From Incurvaria masculella (Eukaryota > Arthropoda > Insecta > Lepidoptera > Incurvariidae): a stretch of DNA of 64,000 bases. Positions 20,266-31,240 of the stretch are shown here, piece by piece. Numbering within the stretch: position 1 is the stretch's first letter; every line of letters begins with the position of its first letter. Below the pieces are notes generated by a model that saw only the letters and a list, made by a program, of their open reading frames with translations, did not search any database and was not told where the DNA came from. The stretch covers positions 28,593,021 through 28,657,020 of the forward strand of contig OX335642.1 of the NCBI GenBank assembly GCA_946894095.1. Reading direction: 5' to 3'. Position numbers and translations under genes: made by a program.

Positions 20266-23200
20266 ATCCGACAGTTCGATCAATTCTGCAACATTCAGAA
20301 GTGGAGGTCAACAATTCCACTGGTAAGAGCGCATATGATATGACACAAACGCTCTCGATTGGTGCAGAATTGATCAAATTCACTCAGTTATTAAGTCACA
20401 CATTACGCTTTTCCACTCCACTAGCTTTAACTTAAATTAACTGAAAATTTGGAATTACAAACCAAACGCCAGATTTTTGATTAAAAAGTTAAAAACATAA
20501 TATTGGTCGGTACTTGAACAAGGTTACTATCTAAGAACCCGGTAATTCATTTCTAGTGGAAAGGTGCCAGAGTACAGCCTATACAGAGATAAACATCTAT
20601 ACAGTAAATGCGTTGGTTTTGATGCGTTTCTTTGTTCAGTTCACATTTACGCTATCATTTTCCTTTTTCCTAACGTAAACGACCTTCAAATATTTTTTCT
20701 TAATCGCGAAATATGATGATACTCCTAAAATATCCGTAATTATTGTAAAGCTCGAGTTGAAAATGTTAAGGTTTATGAAGTATGTACGTTCACGAAAATT
20801 AAGTTTGGTTATTGTAGCAAATTTATAAATGGAAAAAGTGATGTCTTTACAATCTTAAGAACGAATTAAATGTGCCCAAGCATCTTTTTGAGATTTTTAA
20901 TAAATTTCCTACCAAATTAGTTATGTTAATGGGATATACGTTGAGTTCAACTTTCATTGAACTTTCTAGCTAGGTGATTCTATATGATTTGGAAGTAATA
21001 CACACTTTTATTTCAAGCTTTCCCTACTAATTTTGTTGTTTCCAGGCAAATAAAACAGAGCTTAAGAATTAATACATTCACAGGTTTGGCCCCTTATGGC
21101 CATGCCAGCATGGAGATATACAGTTCTAAAAAGTCCAATCCTGGAACGGAACCTGGCTCGGCCGGCACAGCGGCCGACACAGCGGCCGCCGGTCCCACTG
21201 CACCGACGCGCGCCGCCGTTGATGTGGTGTAGTTTGATGGAGAGATAACGCGTTCACCTGTGCTTGTGTGGCCGGCACAGAGCTAATGATAGAATAGATG
21301 TGACATGATGTACATTAAAGTATTTTCGAACGAATTAAACACACATCTTGCACCCATCCATGCACGAACCGCACCACCCTCAACGCCACAGTATTTGCAA
21401 GGAAAACGTATGTGGGTCAAAGTCGTGTATGGCGTCTAGGATGAAACCGTTTATGCATTGTCTCCTTTTTTCTCAATGTTCAATTAGATTCTAGCCATTA
21501 TTAAAAACCAAAAATTAAATCCTTCGTTTTGCAATTTGCCTGACACTCAATTAGCTAAAGTCAGTATTCGTTTGAAAAGCTCACACGAAAGTGCTACACA
21601 AAATTAGTTCCATGTCATTTTGACATATAAACGCGGATGTTGGTCAAAATATCGTAGCATATTGTACATTGGACTTCAGTAAAGTACCGTCAGTTATGTG
21701 GAGTTATAGGCTAATAAGTCAGTAGATGTGATTACAGTATTTGCCAAGCTGAGGGTGGCGTGCACCATCTGGTTAGTGATTATTTTAATGTTCAAATATA
21801 TCCGTCCGAAAGAAGAGAGATCTATAATTACCATAACTTTAATACTAATCAGAAACACTTTAACCTTACCTAACAGGGTGATAAACCAGGTGGATATTAT
21901 GTTATGAAAAAAATCATATTTACCATTGAATACTTTGAAAATGTGGCATGTGGAGGAATGCCCAAAATCGTATAAAATATGTAATGACACTGAAAAATAT
22001 AATAATAAATTTAAATTCTGAAGCTAATATAATAATAAATTTAACAGACTACAATAATAATTTATGAAATAGACCTTTTTAACAATAATTATTAATCGCC
22101 AGGAATATCGGGCGACATTCTTCCTTTACTCCGGTGATGAATAATTTCCCCAAAGGATTTAGCCTACCTAGAATGTCAAAAGAAAAAATTAGAGCGGCTA
22201 ACTTACACCTCGATGATAAATGAGGTCGGGGAACCTTCATCTCACATCTAAAACTCTTGTCCAGTAACAGATAACTGGAAGGGAGGACCTGTTTCCTCTG
22301 GGTACCTGAAAATATACCTGGGTACCTGCATATATAAGCTGTGTGAACGTCAAAAGCCTAGTTAATAAAATCATTTGGCTAGGGCGCTTTTAGTCTCTTC
22401 TGTACTAAAAACCGATGGTTACATTATACCTTGAGTGATAACTAGAGAGCAATGCGACCGTAACAAGTGTTAAGTTTTGTAATTAAAGTAATTCACAAAA
22501 CATCGTTCACATAACATCAATATGCGAAAATGACCCTAAACTTAAGGGCATCCCGGTTGTTTATCAGATCTCATAGTTCACTTGGTCTATGGCGCGTTGC
22601 CCAAACGATATTTTTGAGCAGTGTCGTTAGTATTAATAACAGCATTCTTGTCGTACAGTTTAGTTAAAGACTTCATTTAGCGGAATCGTATCAACTGGAC
22701 TGATAAACGGACAGATAAACCTTTAGATTAGCTAACAATGCCGTTTCATTATAGTTAGTTAACCGAACTAGTAGGTGGATTTGGGCAGGTTTTATGTCGG
22801 TCTATAATTTAGGGTTGTATCGTCGTAAAAAGGAATAGGGGATGTTGCTGATTACAATTTAATAATTTATTTGTTTACTTTATTGGGGGGATTATTCAGA
22901 GTTACTTAAATATCTATTTTCTTTTCCTATTAAAAAAACACTAGCGACCACATACTTAGAGTTTGCCTGATGAGCTGCTTTTTAAAAGTAAGAGTAGCTG
23001 GTATATATTTCGTACTTCAAAATTGTGGCAAAATCTTGCGGTGTTTTAATCAGAGTTCTAACCTTGGGACCTTGGGCGTTTGGAAAAACCTGTCAAGTCG
23101 AAATTACCTCCATTTGGATGGAATGACTCACATGGGTTCCGTCGCTATCGTTCTCAGATGTAGCCGAGCAATATAAGAAGGTGGTCCGTGCAAACTACTG

Positions 23201-23409
23201 TTTTATTAACCTACATACACCGAATATAAGGCCTGCATCACAGAATGACTAATAGTGCCTGTAGACACGACTGTTTTGTTACTAGGTGGATGTCCATCTC
23301 CATTCATGCAATGTGTTTTTGCAGTGGAAGATGGCATTGCTTATTATGTTATTTTAAAACTCAAATAAACACAAATTGTGTTGGTTTCGGTCCACTGCAT
23401 TTCTTACCG
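20266..23409. other. Long unassigned AT-rich region
   Basis: No gene recognised over 3.1 kb. A short GC-rich patch lies at 21155-21225 (GCCGGCACAGCGGCCGAC), and a scrap of SINE body at about 23153-23183 (GATGTAGCCGAGCAATATAA). The 98-codon minus frame at 21694-21990 has no known motif. Could be intron or intergenic. Confidence 0.4.
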
Positions 23410-23413
23410 TTAA

Positions 23414-23955
23414 GGTGGCCCAACCCGGCGGCCTCAACTCATTTGCGGGCACGGTACAAAACCGTGCTGTTGCGCTCTGAGACCTTCTCTGTTTCTAAGA
23501 ATAAGACAGGCTCCGTTATGAGGAAGATGCAACCTGTCCACAAAAAAGACAATGTGCATAGTGTATGATTTGGTAAGATTTACGAAAAATTTAATTTCAA
23601 AACGACTTATAGCTAAAAGTAAACCACGACCGCTGTAGTCAAAAATCTAACAAAAACCAAATAGATTATAAATCTTGATTAAACAAGCTATGTCTGATGA
23701 CTAATCTTTTTAAGATGTTCTTACTTTATCATTGCGTAATCCACCTCCAAAGTAATTGTTTAAAACGCGCGAAAAACCCGAACTTTTGGACGTTATAACT
23801 TGGAAACCAAACACAATTTTACAATGCCAATGGTCATCAGACATCTAGTTCAATCAAATAAAGCTATATTGAGCAAAATTTTGGATCTCTGACAAGAAAT
23901 ATAGGCGTGATCTTCTTTCCCCTTTTGTATGGGGAAATGAGCGGGTTGGGCCACC
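23414..23955. mobile_element. TTAA-flanked piggyBac-like MITE
   Basis: Inverted termini GGTGGCCCAACCCG (14 bp) begin directly after TTAA at 23410-23413 and end directly before TTAA at 23956-23959. TTAA target duplication is the piggyBac hallmark. The 542-bp interior has no transposase; the 107-codon frame at 23245-23568 crosses the boundary and is chance. Confidence 0.75.
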
Positions 23956-23959
23956 TTAA

Positions 23960-24770
23960 GGAGGTTCCGACCCATACAAATTACTTGAGGTCAGAGCTCC
24001 TTATTTTTTTGTATTAGTGTGTTGCTATAAGCGGATATCATATTATCATAACCTCAAGTAATCGCGAAATTAATGAGGACCCTGTATTATCACGCAAAGT
24101 CTGGGAAAAAACCCATCAAATCTCTCTATTGACACGCACACACTCACAGAAACAGACGCGCACTCTCTCAGTAGCGCACCTGGTGTCGGCGGGCGGCGGC
24201 GGAGGAGAATGCGATTCGGGGCGGTGCGTGCGGAGCGCTCGTACCTACTGAAATTGACTTACGAATTATTAGTATTATCTAGGGTAGCGCATTTGAGTCA
24301 TATTGTTCGATATACATATTTACAAAGCTAGAGTTCACATCAATTGTCTTTGCTAAAACTAGCAAAACGGGACACTGAATACCTAGGCACAATTTTGTAA
24401 GAAAGTAATAAGTTATTGTTACGGATACATTTCATTTTTCTTCTCGATTTTCCTTGGAATGCTCATTGCCCGATGTACCTACCTAAATACAATTTAGCTA
24501 TCCATATATCGATGCAAATACTTAGGTATAGAACTCTAAAAATTTGACGAATTGCGGTCTGTATGGTAAGTATGTCACCTGCTGACGAAAAATTGAATTA
24601 CTGCGGATAAGACATAACAACAAGATTACATCATACATTTGTTATATAATTGCATATAATCAAGCCGTTTTTGATTATCTTTAGGCAGATAGGTGTAGGT
24701 AACGTATTCGCAGCCATGATCTCTACCTTTATGCAAAAATAAGCAAGCAATTGCTCGAAGGGGTCGTAGG
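23960..24770. other. Unassigned stretch with a GC-rich patch
   Basis: Holds a CA-rich tract (ACACGCACACACTCACAG-like) near 24132 and a GGCGGGCGGCGGCGGAGG block near 24190. AT-rich afterwards. No exon could be defined. Confidence 0.35.
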
Positions 24771-25200
24771 ATTCGAGCGTAAACGACCCGCGGGCTCGCC
24801 CGCGGAGAGGCGGAGGGCCGCCGCCGCCGCGGTGCCGCCGCCATCTCGTTGTCTTCTTCCGCCCGCGTGACCGGACGAGGGAAACGGCTTTTGTCATACG
24901 TCATTGTGTCATACGCTGCCTGCTACTGCAGGCAGGTAGGTCTCTGGGGGGCCGGTGAAGCGTCGACACGCTTGAACATCGACGTCGCCAGTCGTCAGAA
25001 GTCGTCTAGAGACTCTATCTTCGCCTTGAGGTACCTCGCGATCGTTGCGATCCTCACGTAGCGGGGAGCGCACGGTCCGGAGCGCTAGGGTTGGCGGCGG
25101 AGGGAGGGGCGCCGGCGGCGGGGGAGGAGGTCGTTTCGCTGCGCTTGATCTTGACACTCCGCCTTCTTCCATCGTAGTGCTGGAGTCAGCCACTGCCAGC
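24771..25200 (-). other. CpG-rich block, possible first exon or promoter
   Basis: Strongly GC/CpG-rich against AT-rich flanks. On the minus strand an ATG at about 25172 in good context (ACGATGGAAG) opens 81 codons, MEEGGVSRSSAAKRPPPPPP... to a stop near 24909, with a proline run. A GT within CGCGAGGTACCT could serve as a donor. Low-complexity proline codons in a GC-rich block can be fortuitous, so the gene call is weak. Confidence 0.3.
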
Positions 25201-25269
25201 GCGCATGGAAAGATAGGAGTAGCGATCTAAACTAATTCGGAAGTGTGCAAAACGTCTAACTGTACCTAG

Positions 25270-25877
25270 TTGACCGAGCAAGCGATGCGAGCGAAGCCTC
25301 TAAGTTTTGAGATTGGACAGATTTTCTGATGAAACCCTGATGCGCGTAGCTTACGCCGTTGCTGAGATCCAGCAACATTATTCCTGGTCATCATCAGACC
25401 TTCAAGGTTCAGTGTAAAGTAAATGCTCTTCGTAGGTAGGTACTTTGGCTAGAAACCCAACCCCGAAGCGCGTAGCTTACGCCGTTGCTGAGATCCAGCA
25501 ACATCAATCCTGGTCAGCATTTACTTCACACTGAACTTTGAAGGTCTGACACCTTCAAAGTTCAGTGTGAAGTAAATGCTCTTGGTGCTTTGGCTAGAAA
25601 CCCAAACCCAACGCGCGTAGCTTACGCCGTTGCCGAGATCCAGCAACGATTACTTGAAGTTCCATAGCTCCGCCATTATGAGGAATTTCCAAAAACTGAC
25701 TCGATAAAAAAAAATGCTATTATCAAATCTGCTCAAAAAAATTTCACGCGAATCGGTTGAGGAATGTGACCTGTAGAGAAGCCGGACAGCCGGCCAGACC
25801 GCGCCGCGCCCGCGCCGGACATACGAAAGAAAATCTGTCCAATCCCGAAACGTAGACGCTTCGCTAGCTCAGTCTAC
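25270..25877. repeat. Inverted-repeat-bounded composite with three direct copies
   Basis: Outer arms 25270-25326 (GAGATTGGACAGATTTTC) and 25829-25877 (GAAAATCTGTCCAATC) are reverse complements, as are the CGAGCGAAGC-type parts. Inside, GCGCGTAGCTTACGCCGTTG...AGATCCAGCAAC starts at 25342, 25468 and 25613. The right part (25715-25877) is homologous to 52860-53035. Probably a rearranged transposon. Confidence 0.7.
25516..25580. repeat. Perfect 30-bp hairpin
   Basis: Left arm 25516-25545 (starts AGCATTTACTTCACACTGAA) and right arm 25551-25580 are exact reverse complements around the loop CTGAC. The sequence is an inverted copy of the ACCTTCAAGGTTCAGTG...AAGTAAATGCTCTT segment at about 25400-25433. 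Confidence 0.95.
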
Positions 25878-25879
25878 AA

Positions 25880-26115
25880 GGGACGGCCAGAGCGGCGTGA
25901 AGAAGGGTTGCGAGTGCGGCGCGGGGCGGTGGCAGCGGCTAGCGGCTAATTTGCCTACCTACATACCTACGCCCTACGCCGCCGTGCCGCCTCCCCGCCG
26001 CTCCGCCGCCGCCACCTGTCAGATGCTTCGTATCGCAACGTTCCGTCCCTCCCCCTCCCCTCTGCTCCGGCCCGTTGCCTTTGCCCGAGCGCCGCGAGAG
26101 CACAGGGGGTTCGGG
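25880..26115. other. GC-rich block
   Basis: CpG-dense sequence (GCGGCGCGGGGCGGTGGCAG, CGCCGCTCCGCCGCCGCC) open on both strands because stops are rare at this composition. It could be a promoter or untranslated exon; no protein motif. Confidence 0.3.
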
Positions 26116-26234
26116 CGCAACGCAATAACTGCATGTAGGCTGCGAGATTACTCTTACACCCTACATATATTTGGTCCATTGGGACCTCGTCATTTGGAAA
26201 CTCAAGTATACAGTAAATGTAAATATAATTGTTA

Positions 26235-26376
26235 TTGTATATTATTAGCCCAGCACACTACATAGGAACTAATCTTCCTTTGATTGAATTGGATGGAAAA
26301 CATGGTAAATTTTCATTGCCGCTTCGACCGTCGTTCATTCAATGCGATTGTGCCATATCGGGCAGGACCCAGTTAA
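26235..26376 (-). mobile_element. SINE body fragment
   Basis: Minus-strand piece: TTATTAGCCCAGCACACTAC, TGGATGGAAAACATGG, TTCATTGCCGCTTCGACCGT, CATTCAATGCGATTGTGCC. It stops at ACCCAGTTA before any head. Confidence 0.7.
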
Positions 26377-26857
26377 GGTTTGACGAACCACGAAAGACAA
26401 ATTCCTTACTCTATCCTTGCATGCACGGGCCGAAATGCATTTGTATTTACTCACATGTCCGAATCCTACGAAATTGCCTACATGGAATAACTTTCCTAAT
26501 GTGATTATGATAGCGACCGGGCAGTCTCTGTGACGCTTATCTGTGAGTGAGGAATGCTAGATTTTGTCATTGTGATACAGAACTTTTGTAATTCACACCT
26601 CCAAGTACTTCGATTTTATTTTGTTATGATCCTAACCGCTTTAAGAACTCGCATTTTTTGTCTCATGTTAAACAATTAACTACTTTAGGAGATATCATTA
26701 ATTTTGTAATAAATATTATACAGCGCCATCTATTGACATGATGGCCGTTGGAGTTTGGTTCGAAACATCCTTAAGTCTTAAAATCCGACCTATGGATTGG
26801 GCGGTAGTCGTTCCGACTCCACGTAAGCGAAGACAGCAAGTGTGTGAATAATTTGAC
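26377..26857. other. Unassigned stretch
   Basis: No gene or repeat recognised apart from a TCTATTGACATGATGG patch near 26730 of unknown origin. Confidence 0.35.
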
Positions 26858-26953
26858 GTTTAGTTGCATTTCGTACCGTGCTAACTGTGAAACTCAGTGT
26901 TCGCCCAGTGAACTGAAATTTACCAGTTGGCATGTTACGAAATGCAATTAAAC
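26858..26953. repeat. 96-nt foldback (imperfect ~30-bp stem)
   Basis: GTTTAGTTGCATTTCGTA at the left pairs with TACGAAATGCAATTAAAC at the right (one mismatch). The stem continues as GCTAACTG / CAGTTGGC after a bulge. It may be a short MITE or a structured RNA; no flanking duplication seen. Confidence 0.6.
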
Positions 26954-27349
26954 TTGAGATTTAATAACTCGCCTGTTTAGGCGCGCGGGATTGGTGGAAT
27001 CTGATACAGAATGAAATGGGGTGATACCACTTGTATGTTCCGAAACCACCTTCTCATTGCATGGGTTGTAAATAGACAGATGATAGAAAACAATGCAATT
27101 GATAATACAAAATTGGATTAAGAAAATTATAAAGCCAAATTTAACAAAAAAAAATACAGTTGTGCCCTAATATATTTCGTTGCATAATGGTAGATAGGTA
27201 TGGCGCCGAAGTTCAGAAGATTATGATGTTGTTAAGTATACCTAGGCCACTGCACTTTGGGAAAGCAAAGTGATAATATACAGCACCTAGGCCAAGGTTT
27301 ATACATCTGCCGCCCATAGGCCGGGGCTCATACACGGGGATCTACATCT
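26954..27349. other. Unassigned stretch
   Basis: AT-rich; a local CACTTTGGGAAAGCAAAGTG hairpin near 27253-27272. Confidence 0.35.
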
Positions 27350-27655
27350 AGTGTAAGGGGATCTACAGTTTACATCGATTCCGAACCTTGGAACAGCTCG
27401 AATTCGATACGAATTGCACTTATCCAACTCAGAGATAGAGAAAGATTTGCATGAACGGGGCAGGGATTTGAACCTATGACCTATGGAATGGAAGGCCCTA
27501 CCACCGATTAGGGAAGGCGGATCTAATTTTTTACATTGTGTTCGAACCGTGTAACAGCTCCCATTCGTAACGAAATGCACTTATCCAACTTAGAAAGAGA
27601 GTAATGCGATAACGGGACATAGACTGAACCTGTGACATGAGAAGTAAGGTCCCGC
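27350..27655 (-). mobile_element. Two tandem minus-strand tRNA-headed SINE 5' parts
   Basis: First part about 27350-27505: CTACAGTTTACATCGATTCC, GAACAGCTCGAATTCG, GCACTTATCCAACTCAGAGA, then reverse B box GGATTTGAACC. Second part about 27506-27655: GAACCGTGTAACAGCTCCCA, GAAATGCACTTATCCAACTT, then a degraded B box (GACTGAACC). Both lack the 3' body, so they are fragments left by recombination or deletion. Confidence 0.7.
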
Positions 27656-28157
27656 GTAAACTAATGGATTGTGTTTTCTATGAACTTACTTAAATTAATC
27701 TGATTATTACAATTAAGTTTACAATGGGTTGATCCTGATCTTACGAGCTTTACTGAAAACCAACCTTTGCATGTGAAAATTTAGTGCCTGATGGTTATAC
27801 GAATGACGTTTTAGCAAAACCTCGCGCCATTGCTGAATAACGCGTTTTAGGCGTAACTCTAGTATAATTATTTTATTATTCTGTTCTTTAATATTGTGAT
27901 AATGGTTTTTTGACAACATTTATTAAAACGCCCCCGTTCCCCAACAGGGGAATTCAGAGATGACAACATCTCTCCCCGAGAGATCGTCGAGCCGGGCGGT
28001 ACTCGCCGTGGTCAAGAATAACGTAATCGCCCACGACCTGCAAATGTCCTTGGTGGAGGAGTTCTGCATGTTCTACCTCCACCAGACAACCATTGCTCCC
28101 CGGCACGCCTTTTGGTCAGGCGTGAAATACTGACGTGGCCTGTTGAGGACTTCCAGC
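27656..28157. other. Unassigned, with a possible coding remnant at 27945-28135
   Basis: Sequence at 27945-28135 is GC-richer and open on + apart from an early stop. It reads VLAVVKNNVIAHDLQMSLVE then EFCMFYLHQTTIAPRHAFWS. It looks like decayed coding sequence, probably of a transposon, but I do not recognise the family. Confidence 0.3.
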
Positions 28158-28394
28158 TTTTTTAGGGTTCCGTACCCAAAGGCTGAAAACAGAACCCTAT
28201 TACTAAGCCTCCGCTGTCTGTCCGTCCGTCCGTCCGACACAACTGATATTTTCACAGAGTGTGTATTTATTTTGCCGCTTTAATAAGGCAAAATAAAATT
28301 AAAGGGGGCCCCATACCTGATTTGTTTGTGTTAAATCTTATGCGATGGTATGGAACCCTTGTGTGCAAGTCCGAATCGCACTTCGCCGGTTTTT
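28158..28394 (-). mobile_element. Lepidopteran GGCCAAGTGCGAGTCGG repeat
   Basis: Reverse-complement copy: TTTTTAGGGTTCCGTACCCA at the left, (GTCC)n tract, ATTTTCACAGAGTGTGTATT, and AATCGCACTTCGCCGGTTTT at the right. Shorter than the 13349 copy in the centre. Confidence 0.75.
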
Positions 28395-28689
28395 AGGAAA
28401 GCTTATCTCCGATGTGGCGTCGGTCGTCGATAGATCGACACCCAATATCCCTATGTGTTTTTGTACTATGTACGCTGGAAGGTCGGAGCTGCAGCGAACG
28501 GAATGTTAGAGAACGAAGGGTAAAGCGCTCCCTCCACCCCGACCTGCAGCAATAGGATGACCAGCCCTCCGCAAAGTCCTATGAAACTATTGGCCCCCCA
28601 TAGCCGGCAGTACTTCAATCCTGCCAAGAAGAAGTCCGGAGTAGGGGGAACTTCAACAGGCCCGCACCTGCAGCCACTATAAGCAGTCA
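28395..28689. other. GC-richer unidentified segment
   Basis: The minus strand is open for 74 codons at 28466-28690 (LCGGLVILLLQVGVEGALYP). No family recognised; may belong to the same lost element as 27945-28135, which the intervening repeat would then have split. Confidence 0.3.
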
Positions 28690-28840
28690 TTGAAAATTGT
28701 CAGTTTTTCCCATCTATAGTTAAATACAGCTGTGCTTATAAAGATAAGGCCCTAGCATGGCACTCATTTAGAGAATGCGGTACGTTGGGATAGCCTCATG
28801 ATAAAAGGGGTGGTTCTAGCTATCTATGTCCAGTAAGAAA
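28690..28840 (+). mobile_element. SINE 3' half, 5'-truncated
   Basis: AAATTGTCAGTTTTTCCCAT, AAGGCCCTAGCATGGCACTC, GGTTCTAGCTATCTATGTCC and an A-rich tail. Diverged but in family order. Confidence 0.65.
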
Positions 28841-28860
28841 ATAAAAACGAAATGTCAGGC

Positions 28861-29200
28861 GTTTTTTTTATTAACTGGATATGGATGGCTAATACCACGC
28901 CACACCATGATATTAGGCCAACCGCATCCCCGAAATCCTCTAATGAGCACGGCTACATTGAACTGGATGAAAAAAAACGAACTATTTTTCATTGCCGCTT
29001 CGACCCTGTTTTCATCCAATGCGATGGTACCAATCCGGTAGGCTTACCCATCGACGCATTATTTCCTTAACCATTAACCTACAGTCGTACATCGTTTCTG
29101 ATCCATGGAACAGCTCTCATTCGTGAAGTAGGTGCATTTCTTCCAATTTGGATGCATTTCCAACTGAGAAAGAGAAATAAAGTGGTGGATAAAGCAAGGT
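28861..29200 (-). mobile_element. tRNA-headed SINE, most of body
   Basis: Minus-strand: TTTTTTTATTAACTGGATAT at the 3' end, AATGAGCACGGCTACATTGA, TTGCCGCTTCGACCCTG, CATGGAACAGCTCTCATTCG, and the AACTGAGAAAGAGAAATAAA linker. Head sequence absent. Confidence 0.8.
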
Positions 29201-29249
29201 ATGCTATGCGCCTGCCCGTATAATATCCGTGTCTATAAACATGTGATAT

Positions 29250-29412
29250 GTTTGTATGTATAATCGACCGTGAAGCAAGGACACATTAATTAAAGAAAGA
29301 GCCCAGTAAAAATAACTACTTTACGAATATACTGCAAGGCTGAACCCGAACCAGCAAAACATACTATTCGCGGGTATTGCGTCTACCAATTTCGCCACCG
29401 GCTGTATACCCA
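29250..29412 (-). mobile_element. Second tRNA-derived SINE family (tRNA-Leu-like head)
   Basis: Read on the minus strand: CAGCCGGTGGCGAAATTGGT then AGACGC (A-box-like), GGTTCGGGTTC (B-box-like), CTTGCAGTATATTCGTAAAG and AGTAGTTATTTTTACTGGG. Decayed relatives in the same orientation are at 30885-31035 and 34850-34990. Confidence 0.6.
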
Positions 29413-29591
29413 TAATTTGGAATTCTCCTACAGTCCCTCCTCCCGTAATGAATGCCTCCTACTAATACAGTGTTTAAGATGATACCTACATACAATTACT
29501 TAACGCTTCATCTGCGTTGCGGACATTGACTGCAAAGACCGAACATTCAAACATATCGCTGTTTGGAATAAGCGACGTACCTGCATAGTAC

Positions 29592-30002
29592 GCGGCTCGT
29601 AGCCTAGTGGCGCGGGGACCGGCCTAGCGTACCAGAGGCCCGGGTTCAATACCAACTTGCACCACTGTCTTTCTCTTTCAGAGTTCGATAAGTGCATTTC
29701 GTCACGAATGCGAGCTGCTCCATGGTTCGGAATCCATGTAAAACTGTAGGTCCCCTTCCCCTACTAGGTGGTAGGGTTTAAGCCCGCCCGGGTTGGTACC
29801 ATCGCATTGGATGATAAGATGGTCGAAGCGGCAATGAAAAATTGTCCGTGTTTTCCATCCAGTTCAATGTAGCCGTGCTCATACAGGGAAGGTCCTGGCA
29901 TGGCACCTAATTCCTTCGGGAATGTGGTGTATTGGGCTAATATCATAACGGTAGTTGTGTGGTATTAGCCGTCCATTTCAGGTTTCATAAAAAAAAAAAA
30001 AA
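29592..30002 (+). mobile_element. tRNA-headed SINE, full length
   Basis: GCGGCTCGTAGCCTAGTGGC start with intact A box, a slightly changed B box (GGTTCAATACC), the complete body and a 3' A-run at 29988-30002. Nearly the same as 9276-9680, including the TTCCTTCGGGAATGTGGTGT signature of the tRNA-headed subfamily. Confidence 0.9.
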
Positions 30003-30884
30003 GTACGAAAAAGCATATTTACTTCTTATCTATAGCCCCTAACTACGCTCATGCGCACAGTTTCTGCTCTGTGCCCGCCTCCATGATAGATGGGAGGCAC
30101 TGATTAGGACCAAATGAGAGGTCTTCTCTAACGAATTGTCACTAACCTGGTCAGACACCGCTTCGGTGACTCAAGCAATGCGTGAGAACATTACGAGAAT
30201 TCCAACCCTTTACCACTTATACGCTGCAGGAATGTACCAGACCACTATTTTGTGACGGTCTTAGATTTTATTCGGTCGACTGGGGTGAGATTTTAATGGC
30301 GTGATAATGGGTTGATTTTATGATGCGGGTGCCGAATTCTTTTGGTGAGTATACTTGTCTTTAATTGACTCATGGTTTTAATGGGTTTTATCTGAAAAAA
30401 TACCAATTTTAAGTATTATAATTCAACTAGATCCGCATAACATTTACAGACTGATTTGGATTCATTGCTATACCATTTTTATTGGCAGTAGCATTTTGGT
30501 CAAATGTTTGTTTAAATAATGTGGACCGGAACACTCTATTAACCAGTGAAGTTTCATCGAATCCGCGGATCTAATAGTTTACGTAACTTATGATTACTGA
30601 AAGCTTTAGTAAATAAAATATAGTGTGACCACCGCCGAATTTAGCCACAACACTGCATAGTTTAGTTGATTTACACATCCTTTAAAAAGTTAAATGTACT
30701 TTTTTGTACCAAGCAAGTGCGTAAGGTTTACTGAAAGTAATCACCTTTAGTGAAAAGTCCGCCTTTGTGCAGTTCCACTTTGTTATAGTTCGTCGTTCTG
30801 TGTATTTTTTGTAAATTCACAGAAAATAATTTCTTTCTTTCTATCTTTTACGTAGCTTTTTTGACTTATTTGATTTGTATATAA
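30003..30884. other. Unassigned AT-rich stretch
   Basis: No frame or repeat recognised. Confidence 0.35.
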
Positions 30885-31240
30885 CCATGAAGCAAGTGCA
30901 GTACACATCGATTAAGAAAGGAAGTTGTAAAAATAACTACTTTTTGAATATACTGCAAGGATAGACTTGAACAATCCAGTAAACCTTTCGCGGACAGTGG
31001 CATCTACTAATCCCCCCACATCCTCTATATCGATAATTTTGAAATCTCCTGCAGCACAATCAATGCCTTCTGCTAACAAAATGCTTAAGACTTATTGGAC
31101 TAGTTCTAGCGTCTGACACCAAACACGATTTCGGTGACGAATGAAATATGTTTGAATGTTCAATCTTTGCATTCAATGTCCGCAACGCAGGAGAAACGTT
31201 AAATCAGTGTATGTTTAATCTTGAACACTGTGGGCAGCAA
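30885..31240 (-). mobile_element. Decayed copy of the second tRNA-SINE family plus flanking repeat
   Basis: Matches 29250-29412 through GAAGCAAGTGCAGTACACAT, AACTACTTTTTGAATATACT, GCAAGGATAGACTTGAAC and CATCTACTAATCCCCCCACA. The adjoining 31145-31240 is the reverse complement of 29472-29570 (TGCGTTGCGGACATTGA.TGCAAAGA on the latter). Confidence 0.55.

Noticed and set aside
29360..29410. Bacterial-like tRNA-Leu on the minus strand (GGCGAAATTGGTAGACGC)
   Set aside because: No closing acceptor stem or proper anticodon arm, and decayed relatives occur elsewhere in the window, so it is a tRNA-derived SINE head.
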